Assembly: GCA_945904955.1 (NCBI GenBank)
Contig: CAMDPO010000007.1
Span: forward strand, 22,016-86,015
Source: Rhizobium sp. Q54
GTDB lineage: Bacteria; Pseudomonadota; Alphaproteobacteria; UBA2966; CAIVPW01
Length of the DNA stretch: 64,000 nt
Direction of reading: 5' to 3'
Numbering within the stretch: position 1 is the stretch's first letter; every line of letters begins with the position of its first letter. Shown piece after piece: positions 1 through 8,480 of this stretch. The notes under the pieces are model-generated. The model was not told where the DNA came from. It was given only the letters and a program-made list of their open reading frames with translations, and made no database searches. The translations under genes and the position numbers were made by a program.

Positions 1-1374
1 GAAGGGTGTCGCGTAGGTCGCCTCGACGACGCTGCCCGCGCGTTTGAGCGCGGCATCCGGCTCGCCACTGCTGCGCCCGATGCGGCCAGCCTTGGCGAGG
101 CCGGCGGAGATCGCGCGCGCAATGGTGGCGCTGTCGAATCCGGCGCGTGCCTTCCAGCGCAGGGCGAGCGCCGCGCGACCGCTGAAGGCAGCCCACGGAC
201 TGTCCGCGACAACGGCAATGCCCGCCTGCACCTCGAGCACTTGCAGCACGCCGGGCGTTGCTTCGGTGCGGCTCGTGTCGGCCTCGGCAAGGCGCGCCTC
301 GGCGCCGGGCGGGCGTTGAATGACGGCGTAGACCATGTCCGGCACGCGCACGTCGAAGCCGTAGACCGTCTCGCCCCGCACATGCCCGGGCAATTCCATG
401 CGTGGCACTTTCGTGCCGATCAGGCGGAACGACGCGCGCTCCTTCAGAGTGACGCGGGCGGGCGGCGTGCGCGGCGCGGCGTCCGCGGCGAGCGCGCCGT
501 AGCCGAGCACCTTGTTGCTGGGGAGGTGACGCACGGCGCCGGCGTCGGCACGGCACTCGGTCGATGGGACATTCCACGCCGCTGCTGCGGCCGCAACGAG
601 CATCTCGCGCGCGGCGGCGCCGGCGCGGCGCAACGGCTCGTAGCTGGAGCGGATACTGGTGCTGCCGCCGGTCGACTGCTCGCCGAACATCGTGTTGGCG
701 TAGGCGCGATCGACGGGGGCGAATTCCGCGCGTACCTGGGCGAGATCGACCTCAAGCTCTTCGGCGACCAGCATGGCGAGGCCGGTCACGACACCCTGCC
801 CCATCTCGGCGCGATCGATGCGCACCGTGACCATGCCGTCGTCGCCGATCGCCACCCACGGGTTGAAGGCATGGGGCGTCGCGGCAGGGCGCGGGGCGGC
901 GGGCAGGCGGGCCGATGCAGCGCGGGGCGCATGGGCGGCGGCCAGGTGGGCGAGGGCCTTCCGGGCGCGCGTGTAGCTGCCGCAGCGGCAAAGAACTTCG
1001 GTCAACGCACGTCCGACCGCGGCGGGGGACGCGCCGGCCTGCGCAGTGGCCGCGGCCGCCGCCATGACCATGGCGGGTTGGCAGTAGCCGCACTGGGGCA
1101 CCTGCTCGGCGATCCAGGCCTCAATGACGGGATGGCCGGCCGCGGCGAGGCCTTCGATGGTGGTAACCGCCCGGCCAGAGACCTCGGCGAGGGTGATCTG
1201 GCAGGCTTTGGCCGCTTTTCCATCGATGTGCAGGGTGCAAACCCCGCAAACGCCGACGCCACACCCATATTTGGTGCCGAGGAGCCCCAATTCGGTGCGC
1301 AAGATCCACAAAAGAGGGGTATCCGGGGCGGAGACGATATTGGTCGAACGACCGTTCAGTTGCAGGGTGACCAC
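1..1374 (-). CDS. Xanthine dehydrogenase / isoquinoline 1-oxidoreductase-type protein, [2Fe-2S] domain fused to molybdopterin-binding domain (C-terminus off the left edge)
   Basis: Reverse-strand translation reads ...DTPLLWILRTELGLLGTKYGCGVGVCGVCTLHIDGKAAKACQITLAEV...EQVPQCGYCQPAMVMAAAA...EVLCRCGSYTRARKAL...AFNPWVAIGDDGMVTVRIDRAEMGQGVVTGLAMLVAEELEVDL... with no in-frame stop from about 1374 to base 1. GTG start at 1374 is inferred. Confidence 0.85.
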   Translation of the reverse strand, partial: MVTLQLNGRSTNIVSAPDTPLLWILRTELGLLGTKYGCGVGVCGVCTLHIDGKAAKACQITLAEVSGRAVTTIEGLAAAGHPVIEAWIAEQVPQCGYCQPAMVMAAAAATAQAGASPAAVGRALTEVLCRCGSYTRARKALAHLAAAHAPRAASARLPAAPRPAATPHAFNPWVAIGDDGMVTVRIDRAEMGQGVVTGLAMLVAEELEVDLAQVRAEFAPVDRAYANTMFGEQSTGGSTSIRSSYEPLRRAGAAAREMLVAAAAAAWNVPSTECRADAGAVRHLPSNKVLGYGALAADAAPRTPPARVTLKERASFRLIGTKVPRMELPGHVRGETVYGFDVRVPDMVYAVIQRPPGAEARLAEADTSRTEATPGVLQVLEVQAGIAVVADSPWAAFSGRAALALRWKARAGFDSATIARAISAGLAKAGRIGRSSGEPDAALKRAGSVVEATYATPF

Positions 1375-1614
1375 AAGCCCTCGACTGCCTTCGCACCAAG
1401 ATTTGTGAGAATTTCTGCCGCTTGCCGGGTTGGGAAGGCCCTACGGAGCCCCGCGCCCTAGGTTTTGGCCCCTGTTTGTGCTATATTGTCACACAAGGGT
1501 AGCGATCAGCGCAAAAGACGGACCGGGGGCCCACGATCGCCACGAACGGCGGCGAATCGGCGGTGAGGTGCGTTCCGGCGCAAGACGCGAACCAAAGCTC
1601 ATGGAGAAAAGATC

Positions 1615-2502
1615 GTGACGCCGAAAAGCAAGTCGAAGCGCCCGGCGGAGCGCGCGCCCGTGAAGGCGGCCGCAGCGAGCGGCCACGGCCGCACTCCGGC
1701 GCGACCGGCGAGTGCGGGGACTCGCCGGAAGGTCGAGAAAGAAGCGCCGCGGCCCCAGGCCGCGCGGCCCGCACCGAAGAGCGTCGCGCCCAGGAGCGTG
1801 GCAAAGCCGGCGACCAAAGTCGCGGCCAAGCCGGTGGCTCCCAAGGTCGCCGCGCCAACCATCAAAAAAGCGGCGGCGCCAGCGAAGGCGATGCCGCGTC
1901 CAGGACAGGTATCAGTGGTACGCAAGGGTGTAGAGAAGCCGGAGGTCATCAAGGCGCCTCCGATCAACGCGAAGCTCGCCGCTAAGCAGAAGGCGAAGGA
2001 GCACGCTGAGGCGCTGCAAGAGTTCGGCGCCAAGGACTACATCGTCTATCCGACTCACGGCGTCGGCTTTATCCAGGCGGTCGAACGCCAGGAGATCGCC
2101 GGCATGCACGTCGACCTGTTCGTCATCACGTTCGAGAAGGACAAGATGACGCTGCGGGTACCCGTCTCGAAGGCGAAGCACGTCGGCATGCGCAAGCTGT
2201 CGACGCCCAAGATCATGGACTCGGCGCTGGCGACCCTGAAGGGCCGCGCTCGCGTCAAGCGCACCATGTGGAGCCGCCGCGCCCAGGAGTACGAGGCAAA
2301 GATCAACTCGGGCAATCCGGTGTCGATCGCCGAGGTCATCCGCGACCTGCACCGCAGCGCCAACCAACCCGACCAGTCGTACAGCGAACGCCAAATCTAC
2401 GAGGCGGCGCTGGAGCGCTTGGCGCGCGAGCTCGCTGCGGTCGAGAAGATCGACGAGCAGGCGGCCACCGAGCGCCTCGAAAAGGTTCTGAAGGCGGCCT
2501 AG
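1615..2502 (+). CDS. CarD/CdnL family transcriptional regulator with long Ala/Lys/Pro-rich N-terminal extension
   Basis: C-terminal half DYIVYPTHGVGFIQAVERQEIAGMHVDLFVITFEKDKMTLRVPVSKAKHVGMRKLS is a CarD-type RNAP-interacting domain; the first ~130 aa are low-complexity basic. GTG start. Confidence 0.9.
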   Translation: MTPKSKSKRPAERAPVKAAAASGHGRTPARPASAGTRRKVEKEAPRPQAARPAPKSVAPRSVAKPATKVAAKPVAPKVAAPTIKKAAAPAKAMPRPGQVSVVRKGVEKPEVIKAPPINAKLAAKQKAKEHAEALQEFGAKDYIVYPTHGVGFIQAVERQEIAGMHVDLFVITFEKDKMTLRVPVSKAKHVGMRKLSTPKIMDSALATLKGRARVKRTMWSRRAQEYEAKINSGNPVSIAEVIRDLHRSANQPDQSYSERQIYEAALERLARELAAVEKIDEQAATERLEKVLKAA

Positions 2503-2521
2503 CCGTCCTCGTCCCCTGCCT

Positions 2522-2620
2522 GATGCCGAGCGGCATACGCCGCTCGGCATCGATCTCAAGTCAGAGCTTGAAGCCATAAGTCTGGGCTTGAAGCCCACAG
2601 GCATCTACGTCAGTAGATGC
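2522..2620. repeat. Cluster of consecutive intergenic hairpins
   Basis: GATGCCGAGCGGC-ATAC-GCCGCTCGGCATC (13-bp perfect arms, 2522-2551), GGGC-TTGAA-GCCC (2584-2596), GCATCTAC-GTCA-GTAGATGC (2601-2620). Confidence 0.7.
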
Positions 2621-2669
2621 AGCGTGCAGATGCGCGTGGGCGCGGGCATCGTGCGCGGTTGCGCGGGGA

Positions 2670-3488
2670 GTGCGCACACGAGTGGCCGCTGAACCGGCAA
2701 GCTTCTTCTCGGTGTTGGCGCCCGGGCGGCGCGTGTGGGCGGTGGGCGCGATCCACGGTGAGGCTGCGCGCCTGGCCGCCCTGCACGACACCCTGCGCGA
2801 GCGCTTCGCCACCGGCGATCGCCTGGTCTACCTCGGCAACTACCTCGGCCACGGGCCCGACGTGCTTGGCGTGCAAAACCAGATGCTGGCGTTCCGGCGC
2901 GAGATCATCGCGCGGCCGGGGGTATTCGCCTGCGACGTCGCCTTCCTGCGCGGCGCCCAGGAGGAGATGTGGCGCAAGCTGATGCAGCTGCAGTTCGCCA
3001 CCAGCCCCGGTGAGGTGTTGGAGTGGATGCTGGGTCAGGGCGTCGAGCCCACGCTGAAGGCCTACCGGCAGGATGCACGCGACGCCAAGATCGCCTGCCG
3101 CGAAGGGGCACTCGCCATCGCCAAGTGGACCGTTCAGGTCCGCAACGCAGTCCACGCGCACGCCGGCCACGACGAGTTGTTCGCGTCGCTGCGCCGCGCC
3201 GCCCACACCGCCGGCCAAGAGCTTCTGTTCGTCGCGGCCGGCATTGATCCGAACCGCCCGCTCAAGCAGCAGGGCGACGTGTTCTGGTGGGGGTCGGGCT
3301 ACTTTTCGCAGCTCGCCACCCCATATGAGGGCTTCCGCCGGGTGGTGCGCGGCTACAGCCGCACGCGCGATGGGGTCGACGTCGAAAGCTACGGCGCGAC
3401 CATCGACGGCGGCAGCGGCCGGGGGGGCACCCTCAACGCCGTCTGCTTCGACTACCACGGCAAGGCCGTCGACTGGATCGAGGCCTAG
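2670..3488 (+). CDS. Metallophosphoesterase-like (PPP/ApaH-type) protein with degenerate metal-binding motifs
   Basis: VGAIHGEAARLAALHDTL...DRLVYLGNYLGHGPDVLGV...FLRGAQEEMW follows the GDIHG / GDYVDRG / GNHE layout, but the ligands are substituted. Confidence 0.75.
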   Translation: MRTRVAAEPASFFSVLAPGRRVWAVGAIHGEAARLAALHDTLRERFATGDRLVYLGNYLGHGPDVLGVQNQMLAFRREIIARPGVFACDVAFLRGAQEEMWRKLMQLQFATSPGEVLEWMLGQGVEPTLKAYRQDARDAKIACREGALAIAKWTVQVRNAVHAHAGHDELFASLRRAAHTAGQELLFVAAGIDPNRPLKQQGDVFWWGSGYFSQLATPYEGFRRVVRGYSRTRDGVDVESYGATIDGGSGRGGTLNAVCFDYHGKAVDWIEA

Positions 3489-3582
3489 GACCACGCGCTA
3501 GGCGGGCTAAGTCCTACGCCCTTAGTAGTCTTTTGGCAGGGACCGGCCGGGGAGGCCTGCGGCTCTGCGCCTGGCCGCCATC

Positions 3583-3610
3583 TTGTAATAGCCGAGTTAG
3601 TGACTATACT
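3583..3610 (+). promoter_or_regulatory. Candidate sigma70-type promoter upstream of rpoH
   Basis: TTGTAA (3583-3588), 16-bp spacer, TATACT (3605-3610), in an AT-richer intergenic region. Confidence 0.4.
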
Positions 3611-3620
3611 ATTATTCGTG

Positions 3621-3650
3621 CTCCTGACGAAAACTCAGGGGCTATTTTTT
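3621..3650 (+). promoter_or_regulatory. Terminator-like (attenuator-like) hairpin in the rpoH leader
   Basis: CTCCTGA-cgaaaac-TCAGGGG stem followed by CTATTTTTT. Confidence 0.4.
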
Positions 3651-3676
3651 CCCCCGCAACGCGCGGGAAACCTCGT

Positions 3677-3737
3677 TACTCCGGCCGGGACACCGGCCCT
3701 CGTGCCCTAGCCGGCGGCCCGTGCCCCGGCCGGAGTA
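3677..3737 (+). promoter_or_regulatory. 17-bp inverted repeat in the rpoH 5' leader
   Basis: TACTCCGGCCGGGACAC (3677-3693) versus GTGCCCCGGCCGGAGTA (3721-3737): 16/17 complementary. Confidence 0.65.
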
Positions 3738-3783
3738 GACGCCTTTGATGAGGCCGCGCGCGCAGCGCGGATGGGACATTGCC

Positions 3784-4662
3784 ATGAGCTACATCGACAC
3801 CCGTGAGGGCCGGCTGGCGATTCGCCAGTACGTCCGTGCCGCCATGAAAATCCCGCTCCTCGAGCGCGACGAGGAGCAGAAGCTTGCCCGCCGTTGGCGG
3901 GACAAGCGGGACGTGCGCGCGCTCCACGCCCTGGTCGAGCCGCACATGCGCCTCGTCATCAGCATTGCCGCGCGCTATCGCGCCTACGGATTGCCGCAGG
4001 CTGACCTCGTCCAGGAGGGCAACGTCGGCCTGATGCAGTCCGCCGAGCGATTCGATCCGGATCGGCTGGTGCGCTTCTCGACCTATGCCGGCTGGTGGAT
4101 TCGTTCGGCGATCCAGGAGTACGTGCTGCGCAACTGGTCGATCGTGCGTACCGGCACGACCGCTGCGCAGAAGTCGCTGTTCTTCAACCTGCGTCGCTTG
4201 CAGGCGCGTATCGAGCGCGCCGGCGGCAACCCGTCCACGCCGGAGTCGGCGAACGAGATCGCGCGGGTGCTGCGGGTTCCTAAGCGCGACGTCGACAACA
4301 TGCGCGAGCGCCTGGCGGCGTCGGACCGTTCCTTGAACGCGCCGCTCGGCGAAGAGGCGGACGCGGAATGGCAGGACGTGCTGCCCGACGATCGCCCGGG
4401 GCCCGAGGACATCGTGCGTACCCAGCACGACTCGGCGATGCGGTCGCGGTGGATCGAGTCGGCACTGTCCGAGCTCAGCCCGCGCGAGCAGACCATCGTG
4501 CGCGCGCGCCGCTTGAGCGAGAGCACGCGCACGCTCGAATCGCTCGGCGACTCGTTGGGCATCAGCAAGGAGCGGGTGCGCCAGATCGAACAGGAGGCGC
4601 TCAACAAGCTCCGCCATGCGATCTTGCGCCAAGCCGGCGACCTCGAAGCGGTCACCGGCTAG
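3784..4662 (+). CDS. rpoH: RNA polymerase sigma-32 factor (heat-shock sigma)
   Basis: LVQEGNVGLMQSAERFDP, RFSTYAGWWIRSAIQEYVLRNWSIVRTGTTAAQKSLFFNLRRLQ (RpoH box) and the region-4 SKERVRQIEQEALNKLR motif. Confidence 0.93.
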   Translation: MSYIDTREGRLAIRQYVRAAMKIPLLERDEEQKLARRWRDKRDVRALHALVEPHMRLVISIAARYRAYGLPQADLVQEGNVGLMQSAERFDPDRLVRFSTYAGWWIRSAIQEYVLRNWSIVRTGTTAAQKSLFFNLRRLQARIERAGGNPSTPESANEIARVLRVPKRDVDNMRERLAASDRSLNAPLGEEADAEWQDVLPDDRPGPEDIVRTQHDSAMRSRWIESALSELSPREQTIVRARRLSESTRTLESLGDSLGISKERVRQIEQEALNKLRHAILRQAGDLEAVTG

Positions 4663-4688
4663 CCGCACCATACGTCGAAGAAAAGCGA

Positions 4689-4720
4689 AAGCGCCCCTCC
4701 CACCGGAGGGGCGCTTTTTT
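4689..4720 (+). terminator. Rho-independent terminator after rpoH
   Basis: GCGCCCCTCC-CACC-GGAGGGGCGC-TTTTTT. Confidence 0.85.
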
Positions 4721-4722
4721 CG

Positions 4723-6201
4723 TTAGTGGACGACGACCTTGACCTTGTCGCCCGGCGCAACGCCGGCGGCCGCGTCGAGATGATTGAGCATGCGCAGCCA
4801 ATCGAGCGGGTGGTCGAGCATGCGCATCTGCGCGGCCAACGCCTCAATGCCGGTGCCCGGTTCCGCGGTCAGTACGCGCAGTCGCATGGGCTGGATGCTC
4901 GCCACCTCGGCGGCCGGCAGGCGCCGCAGCGAGACGGGCGCTTCGAGCATCCGCTCGGCCATCTCCGCCGACAGCGGTCCCGGCAGGAAGAACCGGAAGC
5001 GGAAGTACGTCGTCGGGTTGACGCGGATGGTTGCGAACAGCACCTGGGCCGGCACGCCGTCCTGGCCGATTGCCGTGGCGCGCCCGAACGCCGCCTGCAT
5101 GTCGGCGACGGTTTGCTCTTCGACGTGTTCGAGCTCGAACGTCGAGATGACGCTGCGGCGTAGATAGGCGGCGAGGCTTTCGGTCTGCACGCTGCGCAGC
5201 TGCTGCATGTCGAACAGCATCGACGCGCCGTGCGGCCCTTCGGCCGAAATCGACGTCGGGCGCGTGCGGCTGAAATGGAACCCCGGCGGCAAGGTGAACG
5301 TGTAGCGATTGAACGTGTCGACGTAGGTGTTGCCGATCACCATGCCTTCGGCGGGCCGGCGCCCATAGACGAGGCCGTCGATCATGCCGAGGAACGGCTC
5401 GCGGCCAATGGTCCATTTCGGACCGTCCGACGCGGCGGCCGGCAGGTAGCCGGCGGCGAGGGCGTCGGCGAGGGCGCCACCCCCGGCCCGGGCGCGCTCA
5501 ACGGCCTGCGCCGCCTGGGTGGCGCGGCGCAGGCGCTCGGCAATCGACGGGTGGGTGTTGGGATTGCGCGGGCGTGGCTCGCCTGCGCGTTGGGCGAGCT
5601 GGACGTGCTCGCCGATTGCCGCCAGGAAGCGCGCCTGCGCCATGGGGTCATAGCCGGCGTCGGCCAGCATGCGGATGCTGACCGCGTCGGCGTCCAGCTC
5701 TTGCTCCTGGTTGAACTGGTTCCACGTGTCGGCGAGGGCGCTGACCGGCGCGCCGGGGAGTTGGTCCTGCAACAGGCTGCGCTGATTGGCGTGGCGCTGG
5801 GCGAGATGCGAAATCTCGTGGGCCAGCACGGCGGCGAGCTCCGCCTCCGAATTGGCGACGAGCAGCATCTGGCGCGTGATGTAGATGTAGCCGCCCGGCA
5901 TGGCGAAGGCGTACGGGTCGCCGAAGTCCAGCACCGTGAAGATGTAGTCGTAGGCACGTTCCGGCAGAGTGGCGATGAGGCGCTTGCCGATGTCGGCGAC
6001 GTACTGGCCGACCTTGGCGTCCATGTACTCGCCGCCGAAGCGCTGAACGACGCCGGGATGTTCGCGCTGTCCGATGCGGACTTCCTGCGCGATGGTGAGC
6101 TCGGCGGCAGCTGCCGGCAATGCACTGCCGAACGCTAAACTGGCCACGGCCAGCGCGCCCAGGAGAACGGAGAGTCTCGCACCCCTCATGGACGCCGCCA
6201 T
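4723..6201 (-). CDS. M48 family metalloprotease (BepA-like, secreted)
   Basis: Signal peptide; LAAVLAHEISHLAQRHANQ (HExxH) and ELDADAVSIRMLADAGYDP. Confidence 0.88.
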   Translation of the reverse strand: MAASMRGARLSVLLGALAVASLAFGSALPAAAAELTIAQEVRIGQREHPGVVQRFGGEYMDAKVGQYVADIGKRLIATLPERAYDYIFTVLDFGDPYAFAMPGGYIYITRQMLLVANSEAELAAVLAHEISHLAQRHANQRSLLQDQLPGAPVSALADTWNQFNQEQELDADAVSIRMLADAGYDPMAQARFLAAIGEHVQLAQRAGEPRPRNPNTHPSIAERLRRATQAAQAVERARAGGGALADALAAGYLPAAASDGPKWTIGREPFLGMIDGLVYGRRPAEGMVIGNTYVDTFNRYTFTLPPGFHFSRTRPTSISAEGPHGASMLFDMQQLRSVQTESLAAYLRRSVISTFELEHVEEQTVADMQAAFGRATAIGQDGVPAQVLFATIRVNPTTYFRFRFFLPGPLSAEMAERMLEAPVSLRRLPAAEVASIQPMRLRVLTAEPGTGIEALAAQMRMLDHPLDWLRMLNHLDAAAGVAPGDKVKVVVH

Positions 6202-6256
6202 TCTATGGCTCGGCTGAGGCCGGGTCCATGCACGAAGCAGGGAACCGGCCTTCCCT

Positions 6257-7042
6257 TCAGGGCAGCAGCTGGATTTGTTCGGGGTGCGTGACGTCGATCA
6301 CCGGACCGTTATAGGAGCGGAGCCACCCGCGCACGCGGATGCGCTTGCCGGCCATCTTGAGGAGATCGATGCCTTCGCGCACGAAGGTGCGCACGTCGGT
6401 GGGCGCCACCGAGACGGTGAAGTCGTTGCGCCAGTCAGGCCCGAAATTGAGGTAGATGCGCCCGCCGACCTGCTCGGCGGCCAGCACCTTGCCCTCGACG
6501 ATCTCGAAGCGGTTCAGGAAGCGATCGGTGTCCTCGGCTGCACGTACCCCGTAGCGGCCGTCGGCCCAAATACCGAGGCGGGCGACCCTTGCTGCGTCTT
6601 CGATCTCTTGCATGGCGACAATCATTCCTCTGTTCTCGGCCGCGCTTTCGACGCGGGCGAGGCCCATGCGCACCAACTCTCCCTGGATCCATCGCTCCTG
6701 GTCGAAGACCTGGGCGACGAGGCGCCCGTAGCGATCGATGGCGGGACTAGAAACGCGCAGGTGCACGGTACGCCCAAGCACAAGGCTCGACAGGGCGCCT
6801 TTGGCGATATCCGCAAAGGGGGTAGCGAACCGGAACGCGGTATCCCCTTCCGGGGTTGAGGGAGCGCCGATGGCGGCGAGGCGAACGACGCGCCCGTCGG
6901 CGAGCACGAGGGTGCGTCCATCCAACACCTCGCGCACTTCCCCCGCGCCGCCGTCGATCAGGCGCGGCTCGGCAGCGGACGCCGCGGGCGCCGCTAAGAG
7001 CAGCGCCACAAATGCGAACCACGCGGAGCCGATGCGGGGCAT
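6257..7042 (-). CDS. Secreted thermonuclease (SNase-like) family protein
   Basis: Signal peptide MPRIGSAWFAFVALLLAAPAASA; VREVLDGRTLVLADGRVVRLAAIGAP...GRLVAQVF...ELVRMGLARV. Confidence 0.75.
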   Translation of the reverse strand: MPRIGSAWFAFVALLLAAPAASAAEPRLIDGGAGEVREVLDGRTLVLADGRVVRLAAIGAPSTPEGDTAFRFATPFADIAKGALSSLVLGRTVHLRVSSPAIDRYGRLVAQVFDQERWIQGELVRMGLARVESAAENRGMIVAMQEIEDAARVARLGIWADGRYGVRAAEDTDRFLNRFEIVEGKVLAAEQVGGRIYLNFGPDWRNDFTVSVAPTDVRTFVREGIDLLKMAGKRIRVRGWLRSYNGPVIDVTHPEQIQLLP

Positions 7043-7120
7043 GGCGTAGACTGTAGCCCATGCGGCTTGCGCCGCGCGCGCCTGCGGCGCGACGGCACCC
7101 AGGGGTGGCGGAGGAGCGAC

Positions 7121-7471
7121 ATGAAGGCGAGCAAACGGTTCGGTTGGCTGGTGGCGGCGGGTCTCGGTCTGGCGGGCGTCGGCGGCGCGCCAGCGCACGC
7201 AGAGTACTGGCAAACGCAGGTGTTCCTGCAGCAGCCCCAGGACCATCAGCGCGCCTATGTCAGCGGCCTGCTCGACATGTACCAGCACGCCCGCGCGCAG
7301 CTGGCGCCGGTGCCACGCGACCCGATCTGGGAGTGCGCGCGCCAGATGAACGGCGAGACCATCCGCGCCCGGTTCATCGAGTGGGTCCTGGCCGAACCGG
7401 CCCTATGGCGGTTCAGCCCCGCGGACCTGTTCCTCCAGGCGATGGAGGACTTCTGCCGCACTGGACGGTAG
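7121..7471 (+). CDS. Small secreted hypothetical protein
   Basis: 117 aa ORF with signal peptide MKASKRFGWLVAAGLGLAGVGGAPAHA. Confidence 0.6.
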   Translation: MKASKRFGWLVAAGLGLAGVGGAPAHAEYWQTQVFLQQPQDHQRAYVSGLLDMYQHARAQLAPVPRDPIWECARQMNGETIRARFIEWVLAEPALWRFSPADLFLQAMEDFCRTGR

Positions 7472-7485
7472 TCTTTGGCCCGGCT

Positions 7486-7562
7486 GCGCCCGTAGCTCAG
7501 CAGGATAGAGCAGCAGATTCCTAATCTGCAGGTCGTGGGTTCGAGTCCCGCCGGGCGCACCA
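7486..7562 (+). tRNA. tRNA-Arg (anticodon CCT)
   Basis: Cloverleaf GCGCCCGTAGCTCAGCAGGATAGAGC...AGATTCCTAATCT...GGTTCGAGTCCCGCCGGGCGCACCA. Confidence 0.95.
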
Positions 7563-7575
7563 TCCGCGAGGCATC

Positions 7576-8394
7576 ATGAAATCGTTCGCCTGGTTGCTGT
7601 GCGCGAGCCTCGCCGCTGTCTTGGTGGCGGCGCCGGCGCTTGCCCAGCAGGCGCGGCCGGGGCAGCAGCAGCCGGCACAAACCAACCAGCTCGCCCCCCT
7701 CGACGTGCTGATGCGCAACTTCGAGTCGATGGCGTTCGGGGACGCTGGCGAGCGCAGCAAATGGACGGCCGTGACGCGCTGGCGCGAGCCGGTGCGCGCC
7801 GTCCTGATCGGGGAAAAGTCGGATCAGTTTCGCAACGACGTGCGCGGCCTGTTCGCCGTGTTCGAGATGCTGACCGGCGTGCCGTTCTCCCTCGCCGACG
7901 GTGACGGCGGCGCCAACGTGCGCATCTATTTCTCCGAGCGCGATTGGTATCGCACCCAAGTGGCGCGCTCGTTCCCGCGGCCGGACCAGGTCGTGTGCTT
8001 CACCAACACCAGCGTCGACACCAACGGCGTCATCGGTGCGGCGAACACGGTCATCCCCGAGGACTTGAGCGCACGCGGCGTGCGGACCTGCCTGGCGCAT
8101 GAGCTCCTGCACGCCATCGGCTTCCAGGGCCATCCGATGCGCTCGTTCGACTCCGCCTTGCGCAACGGCATCGGCATCGACCGGCTGACGGTCAACGATC
8201 AGGTGCTGATCCGCACCCTCTACGACGAGCGCTTGCGCTTCGACATGGCGCCGGACGAGGCCCTGACCGCCGCCACCGCCATCGTCACGGCTTTGCAGGC
8301 GAAGGTGCTGGAGGCCAAGGATCCTCTTGATGTCCTCGCCCAGCGCGGCCGCCTTCCGCTGACGATACCGCCCTGGAACGGCGGGCCGGTCTAG
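7576..8394 (+). CDS. DUF2927 domain-containing secreted protein (predicted zincin-like)
   Basis: Signal peptide; RTCLAHELLHAIGFQGHP...SALRNGIGIDRLTVNDQVLIRTLYD. Confidence 0.75.
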   Translation: MKSFAWLLCASLAAVLVAAPALAQQARPGQQQPAQTNQLAPLDVLMRNFESMAFGDAGERSKWTAVTRWREPVRAVLIGEKSDQFRNDVRGLFAVFEMLTGVPFSLADGDGGANVRIYFSERDWYRTQVARSFPRPDQVVCFTNTSVDTNGVIGAANTVIPEDLSARGVRTCLAHELLHAIGFQGHPMRSFDSALRNGIGIDRLTVNDQVLIRTLYDERLRFDMAPDEALTAATAIVTALQAKVLEAKDPLDVLAQRGRLPLTIPPWNGGPV

Positions 8395-8480
8395 TTCTTG
8401 CCAGGCGCGCGGCCGGCGGCCGCCACACCCTGACCCTGCGGCCGGTTCTCCCGGCCCCGGTTTTCTGGTACGCGGCATGG

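Noticed and set aside
241-1461. 406-aa plus-strand ORF and many other long ORFs antisense to recognised genes (e.g. 28738..31218, 33075..34970, 60384..62756)
   Set aside because: High-GC shadow ORFs with Arg/Gly/His/Asp-rich, family-less sequences lying opposite genes with clear homology; several are exactly codon-phased antisense frames.
6257-7288. Extended N-terminus of the SNase-like ORF (start at 7288)
   Set aside because: The upstream part is Arg/His-rich and family-less and overlaps the divergent 7121 gene; a proper signal peptide starts at MPRIGSAW (7042).
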